A stretch of DNA of 64,000 nt from contig NC_092584.1 of the NCBI RefSeq assembly GCF_016086655.4, positions 11,955,907-12,019,906 on the forward strand, written 5' to 3'. Source of the stretch: Lepeophtheirus salmonis (taxonomy: Eukaryota > Arthropoda > Copepoda > Siphonostomatoida > Caligidae). A program made the translations under genes and the position numbers. Below the pieces are notes generated by a model that saw only the letters and a program-made list of their open reading frames with translations, had not been told where the DNA came from and ran no database searches. Positions within the stretch are counted from its first letter, which is position 1; each line of letters opens with the position of its first letter. Below, one piece after another: positions 11,960-22,627 of this stretch.

Positions 11960-12800
11960 AGAAAAAGAGTTAAAAAAGAAAAGTTTTATAAAGAGAATGA
12001 AGGTTGATCGACAACCCATATCGATTTCATGGAAAAAAAATAATTTATAAATTACGTAATGATGCTAAGCTTTCATCTAGAAAATATAAGTATCGAACGA
12101 ATATTAGACGAAAAAGTCAAATTGAAATACAAATAGGAACTTTTATTCGTGTAGAAAAAGATGGGAAAAGAGATGATACACCTCGTATGTAGATATCATA
12201 TTAAAGAATAATTGACTCAGTTTTTTAATCATATTTGTGTCAAATATCTTTTCCTGAGGTTATAATGTCGGAGCCATTTATTTTGGACGATCCAAAGGTA
12301 TATAATTCCAAAAATGAAATTAAAGAGGCTCAAGATACTTTTACGGAACTAAAAGTTGTTTCATAATCTAACCGTGTATTCAAAAAATATAATTGTTTAT
12401 GAACATCCAATGAATTTCAGCTCCTATTCCTTATTTTAGTAGTTGAAGATCCTAGACGTTTGTAACCCGATTCAAGAAAACATACACTATCTATATGTTA
12501 ACTATTAAAAAAAAAAAATGTGAGAGTTTAAAATATTATTTAGTAAATAATGACTACCACTCAGAAATGATATGTCATTCAAGTAAATATATCAAAAGAA
12601 TTAGATCAAATGTGTTGTATATGTACATCTCTGCTGCATTTTGGTAGTTAGTAGTAGTTAAATGGTTTACAATCTTTAAAACATAGTTACTCTTTATCTC
12701 AACTGACCACAGAGGTCATATTTTTATAAAAATATACTCCAACTAAATTTGTTTTGCATAACTTTTTTATTTCACCAAAACTTCTTCCTTATTTTATAAA
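11960..12800 (+). repeat. Segment duplicated at 17,280-17,800
   Basis: Closely related to 17,280-17,800, which lacks about 180 bp present here (roughly 12,360-12,540). It contains two short open stretches, 12,004-12,192 (62 codons) and a frame from 12,265 starting MSEPFILDDPKVYN. In the second copy the first stretch is rearranged and the second is cut short by the deletion. I do not recognise the source; it may be a fragment of a mobile element or a host exon. Confidence 0.6.
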
Positions 12801-13264
12801 ATTACTATTTTTTTATTGTTTTCCTTAGGTAGTCAAAATTACTTCATGGTTAAGCGTAGATATGATATATTCTTTGGGGAACATATATTTATCGGGAAAA
12901 ACGGGAATCCTTGGTCAAAAGTATTTAATTTTTTGACATGAAAATATATCTTCAACTATAATAAAGTTATTGAAGCAGACTCTTATATGTGGTAAATACA
13001 CGTTCAAATTTATTAATAAATGGAATGAAGTTTCTTTTTTCTTTCTTTAATTGTTTTAATTATTCATTGCAAAAAAATATTTTTTTTTTAAGATTGTATA
13101 ACTTAGGGAGTGCGATGAGGACCTTCGCAATTTTTATAACAGAGTGTCCACCCGTAAATATGCTTAATTTACGTTCAAAATTTTTTTTTGTTATTAAAAA
13201 ATAAAACGAATGTGGTTAGTAACACACACTAAAAAAGTACAATCGATAAAGGGCCTTCTTTTTC

Positions 13265-13301
13265 TTTAAAAAAGGAGGAAACACAAGTTTTTGTCATCAG
13301 T
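13265..13301 (+). promoter_or_regulatory. Core promoter of gene A2
   Basis: TTTAAAAAA at 13,265-13,273 and TCAGT at 13,297-13,301. Box-to-initiator spacing is 34 nt, as in A1, within a leader almost identical to the other A genes. Confidence 0.75.
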
Positions 13302-13331
13302 TGAAGGATCAACTCTCAAGCAACAACAAGA

Positions 13332-14139
13332 ATGAAGACTTTTGTATGAACTCACATTGATAAAATATATTCAATAGGAATGTTCTATAGCATGACCATT
13401 TTTATATTTACAGATTTTGTGCTCTGTTCTTTTGAGCTCTGCTCTTCTCATTGACGCCGGACTCGTCAGAGTACGACGTGACAAGCCTCTTTCTAACTAT
13501 GGTTCTGGAGTTATTGGAGAAGCATCGGCTTTGAATCCTGTCAGAACTCCCTTCGGTGGCAGTTCTTCAGGATCCTTCGGTGGATCCGTTTCCCAAACTT
13601 CTCCTCTTCGCCAAGTTGCTATCGTCAGTGAAACCAACAATGCTCCAGGGACCCTTGGAGATAACAGCGACTTTGACAACTCTTTCGAATCTGAAAACGG
13701 TATCAGACAAGAATCTTCTGGATCCACCGTCACGATTGGAGCCGACAACGTTGTTGTCATGAAGGGATCTTACGAATACATTGGTGATGATGGTCAAACT
13801 TACGTCGTCGACTGGATCGCTGATGAGAATGGTTTCCAACCCTCTGCCGCTCATCTCCCAAAAGAAGTCCCAATCCCATTCCCCGAAATTGCTGAAGCTG
13901 TTGCAGCTCAAATCGCTTTTGCTGCTGAAGAAGATGCTGCTAAGGGTGGTTCCTCTTTCAATAGTGGATCTTCATTCAACGGTGGATTCCAAGGACAATC
14001 CAGTGGATTCCAGTGGATTCCAAGGAGGGATCAATCCAGTGGATTCCAAGGACAATCCAGTGGGTTCAACTCCTTTGCTGCTGCTTCCAACAACCTTCCC
14101 GTTCGGGCAAGCCCCATTCTTCCCTCATACTCCAACTAA
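13332..14139 (+). CDS. Cuticle protein A2, RR-1 type with scrambled repeat tail
   Basis: Close paralog of A1. Exon 1 is 13,332-13,343, intron 13,344-13,413 (70 bp, essentially the A1 intron), exon 2 13,414-14,139. The product is 245 residues with the same signal peptide and the same RR-1 core at residues 121-153. Substitutions in the first 194 residues are very few (for example AAKGG for AANGG). The tail is unusual: one normal GFQGQSS unit, a 12-residue irregular unit reading GFQWIPRRDQSS, and one more normal unit before GFNSF. This bridge adds Trp, Pro and three charged residues to a tail that otherwise has none of them. The frame is kept, so the gene looks functional. The signal AATAAA is at 14,283-14,288. 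Confidence 0.92.
13984..14061 (+). repeat. 21-bp coding repeat with irregular middle unit (gene A2)
   Basis: Units at 13,984-14,004 and 14,041-14,061 are regular. The 36-bp stretch 14,005-14,040 contains a short duplication of GGATTCCA shifted in frame, followed by AGGAGGGATC, after which the frame returns to normal. Confidence 0.9.
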
Positions 14140-14282
14140 ATTATAACCCAATACATTAAATTAAGTTTATACCAAATATTTCATCTTTTAATTGCTTAAC
14201 TAATGGGTTTTCATAAACTTAGACTTGAAATTTTATATTCTTATTTTGAATTTTATATACAATTTTGCAATTAAAAGGTACC

Positions 14283-14288
14283 AATAAA
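14283..14288 (+). terminator. Poly(A) signal of gene A2
   Basis: AATAAA 144 nt after the stop codon, inside a 3' flank nearly identical to that of A3. Confidence 0.6.
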
Positions 14289-14599
14289 TATTAAAAATTT
14301 AATTAGTATTCGATTTGATTATTGAAGTTTTACTTTTGTCACTATAGTAGGTGAATTAGAAATAATAAGAAATGGTACCACAATAACTAAGAAATGTTAC
14401 AATTTATATTCATGTTATGGCTAACGTGCCAAACAGCCGGGCAATCTAAAAATTTACAATTGAGTGGTCAATGGTCATTTTATCTTCATTTACAATTCCC
14501 GAGGCTAGACAGCCTTGTTATAGGACATTTTCATAGAAATTTATCTTTCATTCATTTCATTTTCATAGACTATAGTATGATATGAAATTGTCTGGATAA

Positions 14600-14960
14600 A
14601 AGCCTATGGCCAACACTATCCTGAGTATCAAGGATATCTTCGAATATTTTATAATACACCCAGCCCATGGGTTACGCTGGTTCAATTGGGGGATCAAAAT
14701 CCAACCCTGCCACTTAGTATCAAAAACACCTTCTAATACCCTATGATACACCGTGGCCCACGGGTTATGCAAGGACACCACTGGTCAAAAAGGTGTAGTA
14801 TTACCCACTGTAACTACAACCCTGAGTATCAAGAACCCCTCCTACTTTTCCTATAATACTCCCCCTCTCCACTCACAGGTGCTGAGGAAGACCCTTAGGT
14901 TCATGATGTGGACCCACTACGACCGCTATTTGGATCCAATAATACACTGCAGCCCATAAG
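14600..14960 (-). repeat. ~100-bp interspersed repeat, about 3-4 units
   Basis: Degenerate units carrying GAGTATCAAGGA, TATAATACAC and CCCATGGGTTA recur about every 100 bp. The same consensus lies on the opposite strand at 16,800-17,240. The family also occurs near 10,718-10,850 and 21,090-21,460. Confidence 0.7.
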
Positions 14961-15543
14961 TTGTCATAGTAAAGGCTGGTCGAAAAGTAATAAGCCAAAA
15001 TTGTTCGTTCGCTCATATTGACAATCTGTTCTGAACAGCAAATGTATTTTATTAACTTAATGTGCTTATATTAAGGATAAATTGAGTTAAGATATTTAGG
15101 TTAAATTAGGTATTTAGGTGATCGCTCTGTCCCAACCTCTTTCAATCTTGCTGGCTATTTCTATTAGATATATTGAGGTTCGATATACTGAGGTAAATCC
15201 ATAATTAATAAAATTTGTCAAATATCTAGCATTGGCACATTCTTATTTTTTTAAAGTTTTATTTCTCTAAAAAAATTGTTTTGTCTTTATCATATTTTTT
15301 TGATCTCTCGTCTATATGCCAGTGTAAAAAAAATCTAGGAACTGTTAAATATGAAGCTACAGGCTTCTGGTGTCAAGATGTGTTAGAACTCCTAGCGTTA
15401 CTGAGTCAATATTATCAGCAATAATGTTTCAATAACAGTCCTTACAGAAATAACATCAGCGTTGATCAAAGCAAGCAAAGCTGACGTAACAAAGATAAAT
15501 TTAAGTTATGCTTAAGTTTATATATTGTTATATTTCTTAGTGA

Positions 15544-15933
15544 ATGACTGTTCAATCTTCAACTTGTTCTCCTATCAATGATTTAAATCAAGTTCATACT
15601 AGCCTAGAATATAAAATTGTACAACTTACTTTGTCTATTAGAAAAATCAATTTATATATGTGGTATTTGACAAATGAATTTGTTCCAATAACATTATTTA
15701 TTGAATCAATCGATAAAGTGGCAAACACAATGATAACGAGCAAAGTTCTGGAAATACAAAACCTATTGAAATACTTAAACAAACTAGGAAATTCTTTTGG
15801 AAAATCAAAATTTACACTCGTACTGAAAGAAAATACGTCTGATTTTTCAGAATTCATTGGGCCAGATAATTGCGCATTATTTCGTATATTACATATCAAT
15901 TTTGAGTTTTTAAAGAAATCTGTATCTAACTAG
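15544..15933 (+). CDS. Unrecognised 129-codon open frame (doubtful)
   Basis: An ATG-to-stop frame of 129 codons with no domain, signal peptide or membrane segment I recognise; it is rich in Leu, Ile, Lys and Asn. A duplicate at 22,038 is broken by a GAA-to-TAA change after codon 102 and lacks a few bases near its end. The differences seen between the copies before that stop are one amino-acid change and two silent changes, too few to test for selection. It may be a chance frame or a fragment of an old mobile element. Confidence 0.2.
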   Translation: MTVQSSTCSPINDLNQVHTSLEYKIVQLTLSIRKINLYMWYLTNEFVPITLFIESIDKVANTMITSKVLEIQNLLKYLNKLGNSFGKSKFTLVLKENTSDFSEFIGPDNCALFRILHINFEFLKKSVSN

Positions 15934-16138
15934 AAACCACACAGTAGTTATATTAATATAAAATCTATCGCAGAAAACTTATCGGTTGTAGATGATACCG
16001 CATAGATGTGAGTAATGCCTTGCAATTACAATATAGGTAATAAAAAAAAAGAGGTAAAATTTCAAAACAAACTACAAGTAGTAGATAATTGTTGTAGTCG
16101 GATACCAAACCAGTGAAAAAATCAATCAGATAAAAATG

Positions 16139-16790
16139 ATGGTATCAAACTCTATCTAGTATAAACCTATATTTAAAGAAAAAATAAATTATTCAGATTT
16201 GTTAAACAATGTATGTGCAAGGTCGTTTGAAAAGTCTGTGCGTATCGAGATTATGTTTAGGTAGTAGCACCTCTTGGAAGAACACAAACTAACTTTCAGC
16301 CAGATTCGTATATATCCTTTTCTTTTTTGGCATTCCTTATAATCGGAATAAATATAAATATATCCTTATAAATACCAAACGGGAAAAAGGGAGATCTGGT
16401 TGTCTTGTTTGGTTTGAATATTATTAAATAGGATCAATTTTATTAGATCCTTACTTGTTGCTCTAGTCATCCTCTTGTACCACGTTTTTCATGTTCATTC
16501 AAATTACTCACCTTTTTAGAAAACATTTTCGTATTGAAGAACACCTAAACTCTAGGGTTGCAGAGGAGTCGCATGACGGTCAAAAAAGATCTACCAACGT
16601 TACATCTCCCTTTACAGACCCTACTAATTATAAACCCAAATTTTTGTTTTGTTTATAACTAAGGTTATTGATGCTCTATGAAACAGTAGCGGTGGCTAAT
16701 GCCCCACCATTTCAAGCAGCGTTTCACTTGGATAACCCTTTGGCTGAGGTGTATTAGAGGATATTGATAAGTGTCTTTGATGCTAAGGGA
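16139..16790. other. Intergenic with a possible mariner terminus
   Basis: No gene. At 16,218-16,245 the sequence GGTCGTTTGAAAAGTCTGTG resembles the start of the inverted repeat of some mariner elements. No partner end or transposase was found, so this is at most a truncated copy. Confidence 0.35.
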
Positions 16791-16799
16791 AGAGATGAT

Positions 16800-17240
16800 G
16801 ACAAAGGGTAATAATCCCTCTTGTGGACCAAAAGTTCATTTGCACAACCCGTAGATCGGGGGGGTATAATAGGATAGTACAAGGTATCCTTGATACTCAA
16901 AATAGCGGCAGCTACACGTTTTGATCCCCTTGTTTACAATCGGTTCACTTGCGTAAACCAAAATCAAAAGGGGTGTTTGATCCTCCGGGAAGCAGAGGGA
17001 GTGAGTAATGATCTAACTTTTGTACCAGTGGTTCACTTGCACAACCCGTGGCCGGCGTGTATAAGAGTATATAAGAAGGGGGGTTCTTGATACTCAGGAT
17101 AGCGGTAGTTATAGGTTTTGATCCACCTTGTGGACAAGAGGTTGACTTTTGTGACCCATGGGCCGGAGTGTATAATAATATATAAGAAGGGGGTCCCTGA
17201 CACTAAAGATAGAGGTTGCAATAGGTGTTGATCCTGCTTA
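16800..17240 (+). repeat. ~100-bp interspersed repeat, about 4 units, opposite strand
   Basis: Four degenerate tandem units marked by TTGATACTCA, GGTTTTGATCC and TTCACTTGCACAACCCGT at roughly 100-110 bp intervals. It is the reverse orientation of the arrays at 14,600 and 21,090. The open frame across 16,890-17,090 is a by-product of the repeat. Confidence 0.7.
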
Positions 17241-17279
17241 TGGACTAGCTATCTACCTGAATATAAGTATCAAACGAAG

Positions 17280-17800
17280 ATGAGACGAACAAGTCATTTC
17301 CTAAGACTCAACAAATTGAAATACAAATAGGAACTTTTATTCGTGTAGAAAAAGATGGGAAAAGAGATGATACACCTTGTGTGTAAATATCATATTGTAG
17401 AATGATTGGCTAAGTTTTTTAATCATATTTGTGTCAAATATCTTTTCCTGAGGTTAAAATGTCGGAGCCATTTATTTTGGCCGATCCAAAGGTATATAAT
17501 ACTAAAAATGAAATTAAAGAGGCTCAAGATACTTTTACGGAACTAAAAGTTTAGTAAATAATGACTACCACTAAGAAATGATATGTCAATATATAAAAAG
17601 AATTAAAACAAATATATTGTATATGTATTTCTCTGTTGTATTTTGGTAGTTAGTAGAGGTGGATAAATGGCTTATAATCTTTTAAAACGTAGTTACTCTT
17701 TCGCTCAAATGACCACAGAGGTCATATTTTTATAAAAAAATATTCCTACTAAATTTGTTTTGCAAAACTTTTTTACCCCATAAAAACTTCTGATTTAGTT
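17280..17800 (+). repeat. Second copy of the 11,960-12,800 segment
   Basis: Matches 12,080-12,360 and then 12,540-12,740 with the intervening ~180 bp deleted. The junction is near 17,551, where AACTAAAAGT runs directly into TTAGTAAATAATGAC. Confidence 0.7.
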
Positions 17801-19740
17801 TTTTACAAAATTTTGGTTCAATTAAAATTCCAAAAAGGGTCATCAATATAGAAAAACCTAAATGTTTGGTATTGGTTAATTGAAGTAAAGAATATGTTTA
17901 GAAGCAAATTTTGGGATATATGTCAGTTGAATTTTTTGTCTTTGATCCGTTATATAACAGATATATGCCGAATGACTTATTGCTGCATTGAAAATCCAGA
18001 TAAAAAATTTATATAAATATTTAAACAATATTAATTATGGTAATTTTGTTTATCTAAATGTGTTAACTTTTACAAAAAGCTATAATATCTAAGCAATAAA
18101 TTATATCAAAATTAAAAATATATTTATTTCTAAATAAATTAATAATTTCAAAAATTTAGTACCGTTGAACTACCTCTAAATATTCTTTTACATGATTATA
18201 AGTTAGCCAATTATATATAAATGCTAAAAGGCATATTTGAAACCCTAAGAACGTTGTATTTCAAACGTTTCGAAAATAAGCTCCTCTCTTCCTACTCTGC
18301 ATCCATTTTTCGCGAGTGAACTATCTTCCCCATATGTCACCATTATAAGGAATCAGGACGTCAGTTTGACGCCCAAACTAAAATATGCATTTATGTTAAT
18401 ACTAATCGATATAATATTATATAAAATATATGTTTAATATTTAATCTCCAGTTCTCAATGATAGATGATTGTCTCTTCTGAAAAGCTTGAAAATATTTCT
18501 GAAACCTTTCACCATTTTTCACACTAGCTTTATAATTATAAGTCCATACCACACATAATCAGTGTTACGTTCCGATTTGTATGAGCACATGCACTAGTAA
18601 TTACTTAATAAAACATGTAGATGTATTTCTTCAAAAATGAAATAATATGGACAACAGCATTGGAAAATATAAAAACTTCACCAAAAAAACGAAACAAAAA
18701 AAACCCCACAATATTAAGGATTAATCAAAATAATTTGTCAATCTAAATCTGTAATAAGTAACAGAAGAAAACAAATGTTGTCAATATTCAATTTTTAGTT
18801 AAATTTTTCTACTTTGCTTTTGTGTTATTGGACCACATATGAATGATTCCGTTGGTTAAAAGTTGGAGTCATTGACCTTGAACCAATGCAAAAAATGTCC
18901 ACTCTCCAACACATAGACTGATAATGGAATTTCCTGATCTTTGCAATATTTATATTTTTAATAAAAATCCATTAAATTTAAACGTATAAATTGTTATTCA
19001 AGGAGCTAATGGAGGTACTTTAAGACATTAAAACAAAGATATATTGTTTTTTTCATGGATAACACTTCATAATTGGTTTTCAATATACTTTGTGGAAATT
19101 TTGACGTATTGAAATAGAACATGCAATGACAAATTATGGCTTGTGTTAAATTCGAAAAAAAATTTGACTTTACCAAGGTCAACATTTTTCTGAAAAGGAC
19201 TCTAATAGGCTCGAAGAATTATTTTCAAACTTGCGTTACTCCAAGTATTTGTTTATAAGATAATATCTTTTAAGTTGTTTTCTTTATAAATTTCTTTGTC
19301 ATTCCTATTTTTGGCAGTGGAAATATTTTCTTTGATCTACCGTACTGAATTTTTTCTTGGCCTCTAAAAAATTATACTTCAATAATGTCGATAATTTTCT
19401 GAAAATATTTAACTTTCGTATTTAATATTTTTACTAGTAGAATATACTTTCTTCTAAAATAAAATAAATGAAGAAGACACTTAAAATTATGAATACACGT
19501 TGCAATTTAATCTTAAAGAGAATGAAGATTTTTTTTCTTTCTTTGGCTTTTTAATCATTTATGTAAAAATAATGTATTTTTCTTGAAGATTGTACTGCTA
19601 AGGGAGTGCGGTGAGCACCTTTGCAATTTTTATATTAACGTGTGTCTACCCATAAGTATACTTTTTTTTTTTCAAGATTAATTTTTGTTATTAAAAAATC
19701 AAACGAAGGTAACACACACTAAAAAGGTACAATCGATAAA
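17801..19740. other. 5' flank of gene A3
   Basis: 17,801-18,700 shows nothing recognisable. From about 18,710 it aligns with the flank of A1 (from 7,510), and from about 19,140 also with the flank of A4 (from 22,628). Relative to A4, about 430 bp (A4 coordinates roughly 22,900-23,330) are missing near 19,415-19,430. The last 150 bp match A4 better than A1 or A2. Confidence 0.6.
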
Positions 19741-19754
19741 GGGCATTCTTTTTC

Positions 19755-19791
19755 TTTAAAAAAGGAGGAAACACAAGTTTTTGTCATCAGT
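19755..19791 (+). promoter_or_regulatory. Core promoter of gene A3
   Basis: TTTAAAAAA at 19,755-19,763 and TCAGT at 19,787-19,791, with 34-nt spacing. Confidence 0.75.
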
Positions 19792-19821
19792 TGAAGGATC
19801 AACTCTCAAGCAACAACAAGA

Positions 19822-20635
19822 ATGAAGACTTTTGTATGAACTCACATTGATAAAATATATTCAATAGGAATGTTCTATAGCATGACCATTTTTATATTTA
19901 CAGATTTTGTGCTCTGTTCTTTTGAGCTCTGCTCTTCTCATTGACGCCGGACTCGTCAGAGTACGACGAGACAAGCCTCTTTCTAACTATGGTTCTGGAG
20001 CTATTGGAGAAGCATCTGCTTTGAATCCTGTCAGAACTCCCTTCGGTGGCAGTTCTTCAGGATCCTTCGGTGGATCCGTTTCCCAAACTTCTCCTCTTCG
20101 CCAAGTTGCTATCGTCAGTGAAACCAACAATGCTCCAGGAACCCTTGGAGATAACAGCGACTTTGAAAACTATTTCGAATCTGAAAACGGTATCAGACAA
20201 GAATCTTCTGGGTCCACCGTCACAATTGGAGCCGACAACGTTGTTGTCATGAAGGGATCTTACGAATACATTGGTGATGATGGTCAAACTTACGTCGTCG
20301 ACTGGATCGCTGATGAGAATGGTTTCCAACCCTCTGCCGCTCATCTCCCAAAAGAAGTCCCAATCCCATTCCCCGAAATTGCTGAAGCTGTTGCAGCTCA
20401 AATCGCTTTTGCTGCTGAAGAAGATGCTGCTAAGGGTGGTTCCTCTTTCAATAGTGGATCTTCATTCAACGGTGGATTCCAAGGACAATCCAGTGGATTC
20501 CAAGGACAATCCAGTGGATTCCAAGGACAATCCAGTGGATTCCAAGGACAATCCAGTGGGTTCAACTCCTTTGCTGCTGCTTCCAACAACCTTCCCGTTC
20601 GTGCAAGTCCCACTCTTCCCTCATACTCAAACTAA
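19822..20635 (+). CDS. Cuticle protein A3, RR-1 type with four GFQGQSS repeats
   Basis: Paralog of A1. Exon 1 is 19,822-19,833, intron 19,834-19,903 (70 bp), exon 2 19,904-20,635. The product is 247 residues: signal peptide 1-19, RR-1 core 121-153, four GFQGQSS units at 195-222. The gene is a patchwork. It shares GAIGEAS, a FEN variant of the FDNSFES segment, and ASPTLPSYSN with A4, but AAKGG, a GGGTTCAAC codon context after the repeat and the whole 3' flank with A2. The Ser-to-Tyr change in FENYFES is unique to it. AATAAA follows at 20,779-20,784. Likely function as for A1. Confidence 0.92.
20474..20557 (+). repeat. 21-bp coding minisatellite, 4 units (gene A3)
   Basis: Four essentially identical GGATTC-CAAGGA-CAATCC-AGT units, more homogeneous than in A1, which suggests recent expansion or conversion. 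Confidence 0.95.
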
Positions 20636-20778
20636 ATTATAACCCAATACATTAAATTAAGTTTATACCAAATATTTCATCTTTTAATTGCTTAACTAAT
20701 GGGTTTTCATAAACTTAGACTTGAAATTTTATATTCTTATTTTGAATTTTATATACGATTTTGCAATTAAAAGGTACC

Positions 20779-20784
20779 AATAAA
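20779..20784 (+). terminator. Poly(A) signal of gene A3
   Basis: AATAAA 144 nt after the stop, in the flank shared with A2. Confidence 0.6.
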
Positions 20785-22037
20785 TATTAAAAATTTAATT
20801 AGTATTCGATTTGATTATTGAAGTTTTACTTTTCACTATAGTAGGTGAATTAGAAATAATAAGAAATGGTACCACAACAACTAAGAAATTTTACAATTTA
20901 TATTCATGTTACGGCTAACGTGCCGAATGTCCGGGCAATCTAAAAATTTACAATTGAGTGGTCAATGGTCATTTTATTCTTCATTTACAATTCCCGAGGC
21001 TAGACAGCCCTGTTATAGGACATTTTCATAGAAATTTATCTTTCATTCATTTCATTTTCATAGACTATAGTATGATATGAAATTGTCTGGATAAAAGCCT
21101 ATGGCCAACCCTATCCTGAGTATCAAGGATATCTTCGAATATTTTATAATACACCCAGCCCATGGGTTACGCTGGTTCAATTGGGGGATCAAAATCCTAC
21201 CCTGCCACTTAGTATCAAAAACACTTTCTAATACCCTATGATACACCGTGGCCCACAGGTTATGCAAGGACACCACTGGTCAAAAAGGTGTAGTATTACC
21301 CACTGCCACTACAACCCTGAGTATCAAGAACCCCTCTTACTTTTCCTATAATACTCCCCCTCTCCACTCACAGGTGCTGAGGAAGACCCTTAGGTTCATG
21401 ATGTGGACCCACTACGACAGCTATTTGGATCCAATAATACACTGCAGCCCATAAGTTGTCCTAGTAAACGCTGGTCGAAAAGTCATAAGCAAAATTGTTC
21501 CTTCGCTCATATTGACAATCTGTTCTGAACAGCAAAAGTATTTTATTACCTTAATGTGCTTATATTTAGGATAAATTGAGTTAAGATATTTAGGTTAAAT
21601 TAGGTATTTAGGTGATTGCTCTGTCCCAACTTCTTTCAATCTTGCTGGCTATTTCTATTAGATATATTGAGGTTCGATATACTGAGGTAAATCCATAATT
21701 AATACAATTTGTCGAATATCTAGCATTGGCACATTCTTATTTTTATAAGTTTTATTTCGCTAAAAAAAAATTGTTTTCTCTTTATCATATTTTTTTGATC
21801 CCTCGTCTATATGCCAGTGTAAAAAAAAATCTAGGAACTGTTAAATATGAAGCTACAGGCTTCTGGTGTCAAGATGTGTTAGAACTCCTAGCGTTACTGA
21901 GTCTCCCATCAGCAATAATGTTTCAATAACAACCCTTACAGAAATAACATCAGCGTTGATCAAAGCAAGCAAAGCTGACGTAACAAAGATAAATTTAAGT
22001 TATGCTTAAGTTTATATATTGTTATATTTCTTAGTGA

Positions 22038-22420
22038 ATGACTGTTCAATCTTCAACTTGTTCTCCTATCAATGATTTAAATCAAGTTCATACTAGCCTA
22101 GAATATAAAATTGTACAACTTACTTTGTCTATTAGAAAAATCAATTTATATATGTGGTATTTGACAAATGAATTTGTTCCAATAACATTGTTTATTGAAT
22201 CAATCGATAAAGCGGCAAACACAATGATAACGAGCAAAGTTCTCGAAATACAAAACCTATTGAAATACTTAAACAAACTAGGAAATTCTTTTGGAAAATC
22301 AAAATTTACACTCGTACTGAAAGAAAATACGTCTGATTTTTCATAATTCATTGGGCCAGATAATTGTGCATTATTTCGTATATTACATATCAATTTTGAT
22401 TAAAGAAATCTGTATCTAAC
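22038..22420 (+). pseudogene. Broken duplicate of the 15,544 open frame
   Basis: A single G-to-T change turns a GAA codon into TAA at 22,344-22,346, leaving 102 codons. A few bases are also missing near 22,400. Whether the intact copy was ever a gene is unknown. Confidence 0.3.
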
Positions 22421-22627
22421 TAGAAACCACACAGTAGTTATATTAATATAAAATCTATCGCAGAAAACTTATCGGTTGTAGATGATACTGCATAGATGTG
22501 AGTAATGCCTTGCAATTACAATATAGGTAATAAAAAAAAGAGGTAAAATTCAAAACAAACTACAAGTAGTCGATAATTGTCGTAGTCGGATACCAAACCA
22601 GTGAAAAAATCAATCAGATAAAATGAT

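Larger units (their letters stand above)
9994..13230. other. Intergenic A1-A2: repeats and mariner relic
   Basis: No gene. The 3' flank of A1 to about 10,170 is recognisably homologous to that of A2. Then come a palindromic element (10,112-10,916), sequence shared with the region after A4 (10,985-11,270 against 24,780-25,070), a mariner relic (11,275-11,610) and a block duplicated at 17,280-17,800. From about 12,830 the sequence resembles the distal 5' flank of A4. Confidence 0.55.
14140..16138. repeat. ~2.0 kb segmental duplication, copy 1 (after A2)
   Basis: Nearly identical over its whole length to 20,636-22,627, the 3' flank of A3. From ATG to the end of homology the two copies measure 2,807 and 2,806 bp. 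Homology stops sharply at about 16,138 here and 22,627 there. It holds ~100-bp repeat units at 14,600-14,960 and an open frame of unknown meaning at 15,544-15,933. Confidence 0.85.
20636..22627. repeat. ~2.0 kb segmental duplication, copy 2 (after A3)
   Basis: Copy of 14,140-16,138, differing by scattered substitutions and short indels. At about 22,627 the A2-like sequence stops abruptly and the sequence becomes A4-type upstream DNA, starting GCTTGTGTTAAATTTG. It contains ~100-bp repeat units at 21,090-21,460 and the broken copy of the 15,544 frame (22,038-22,420). Confidence 0.85.
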
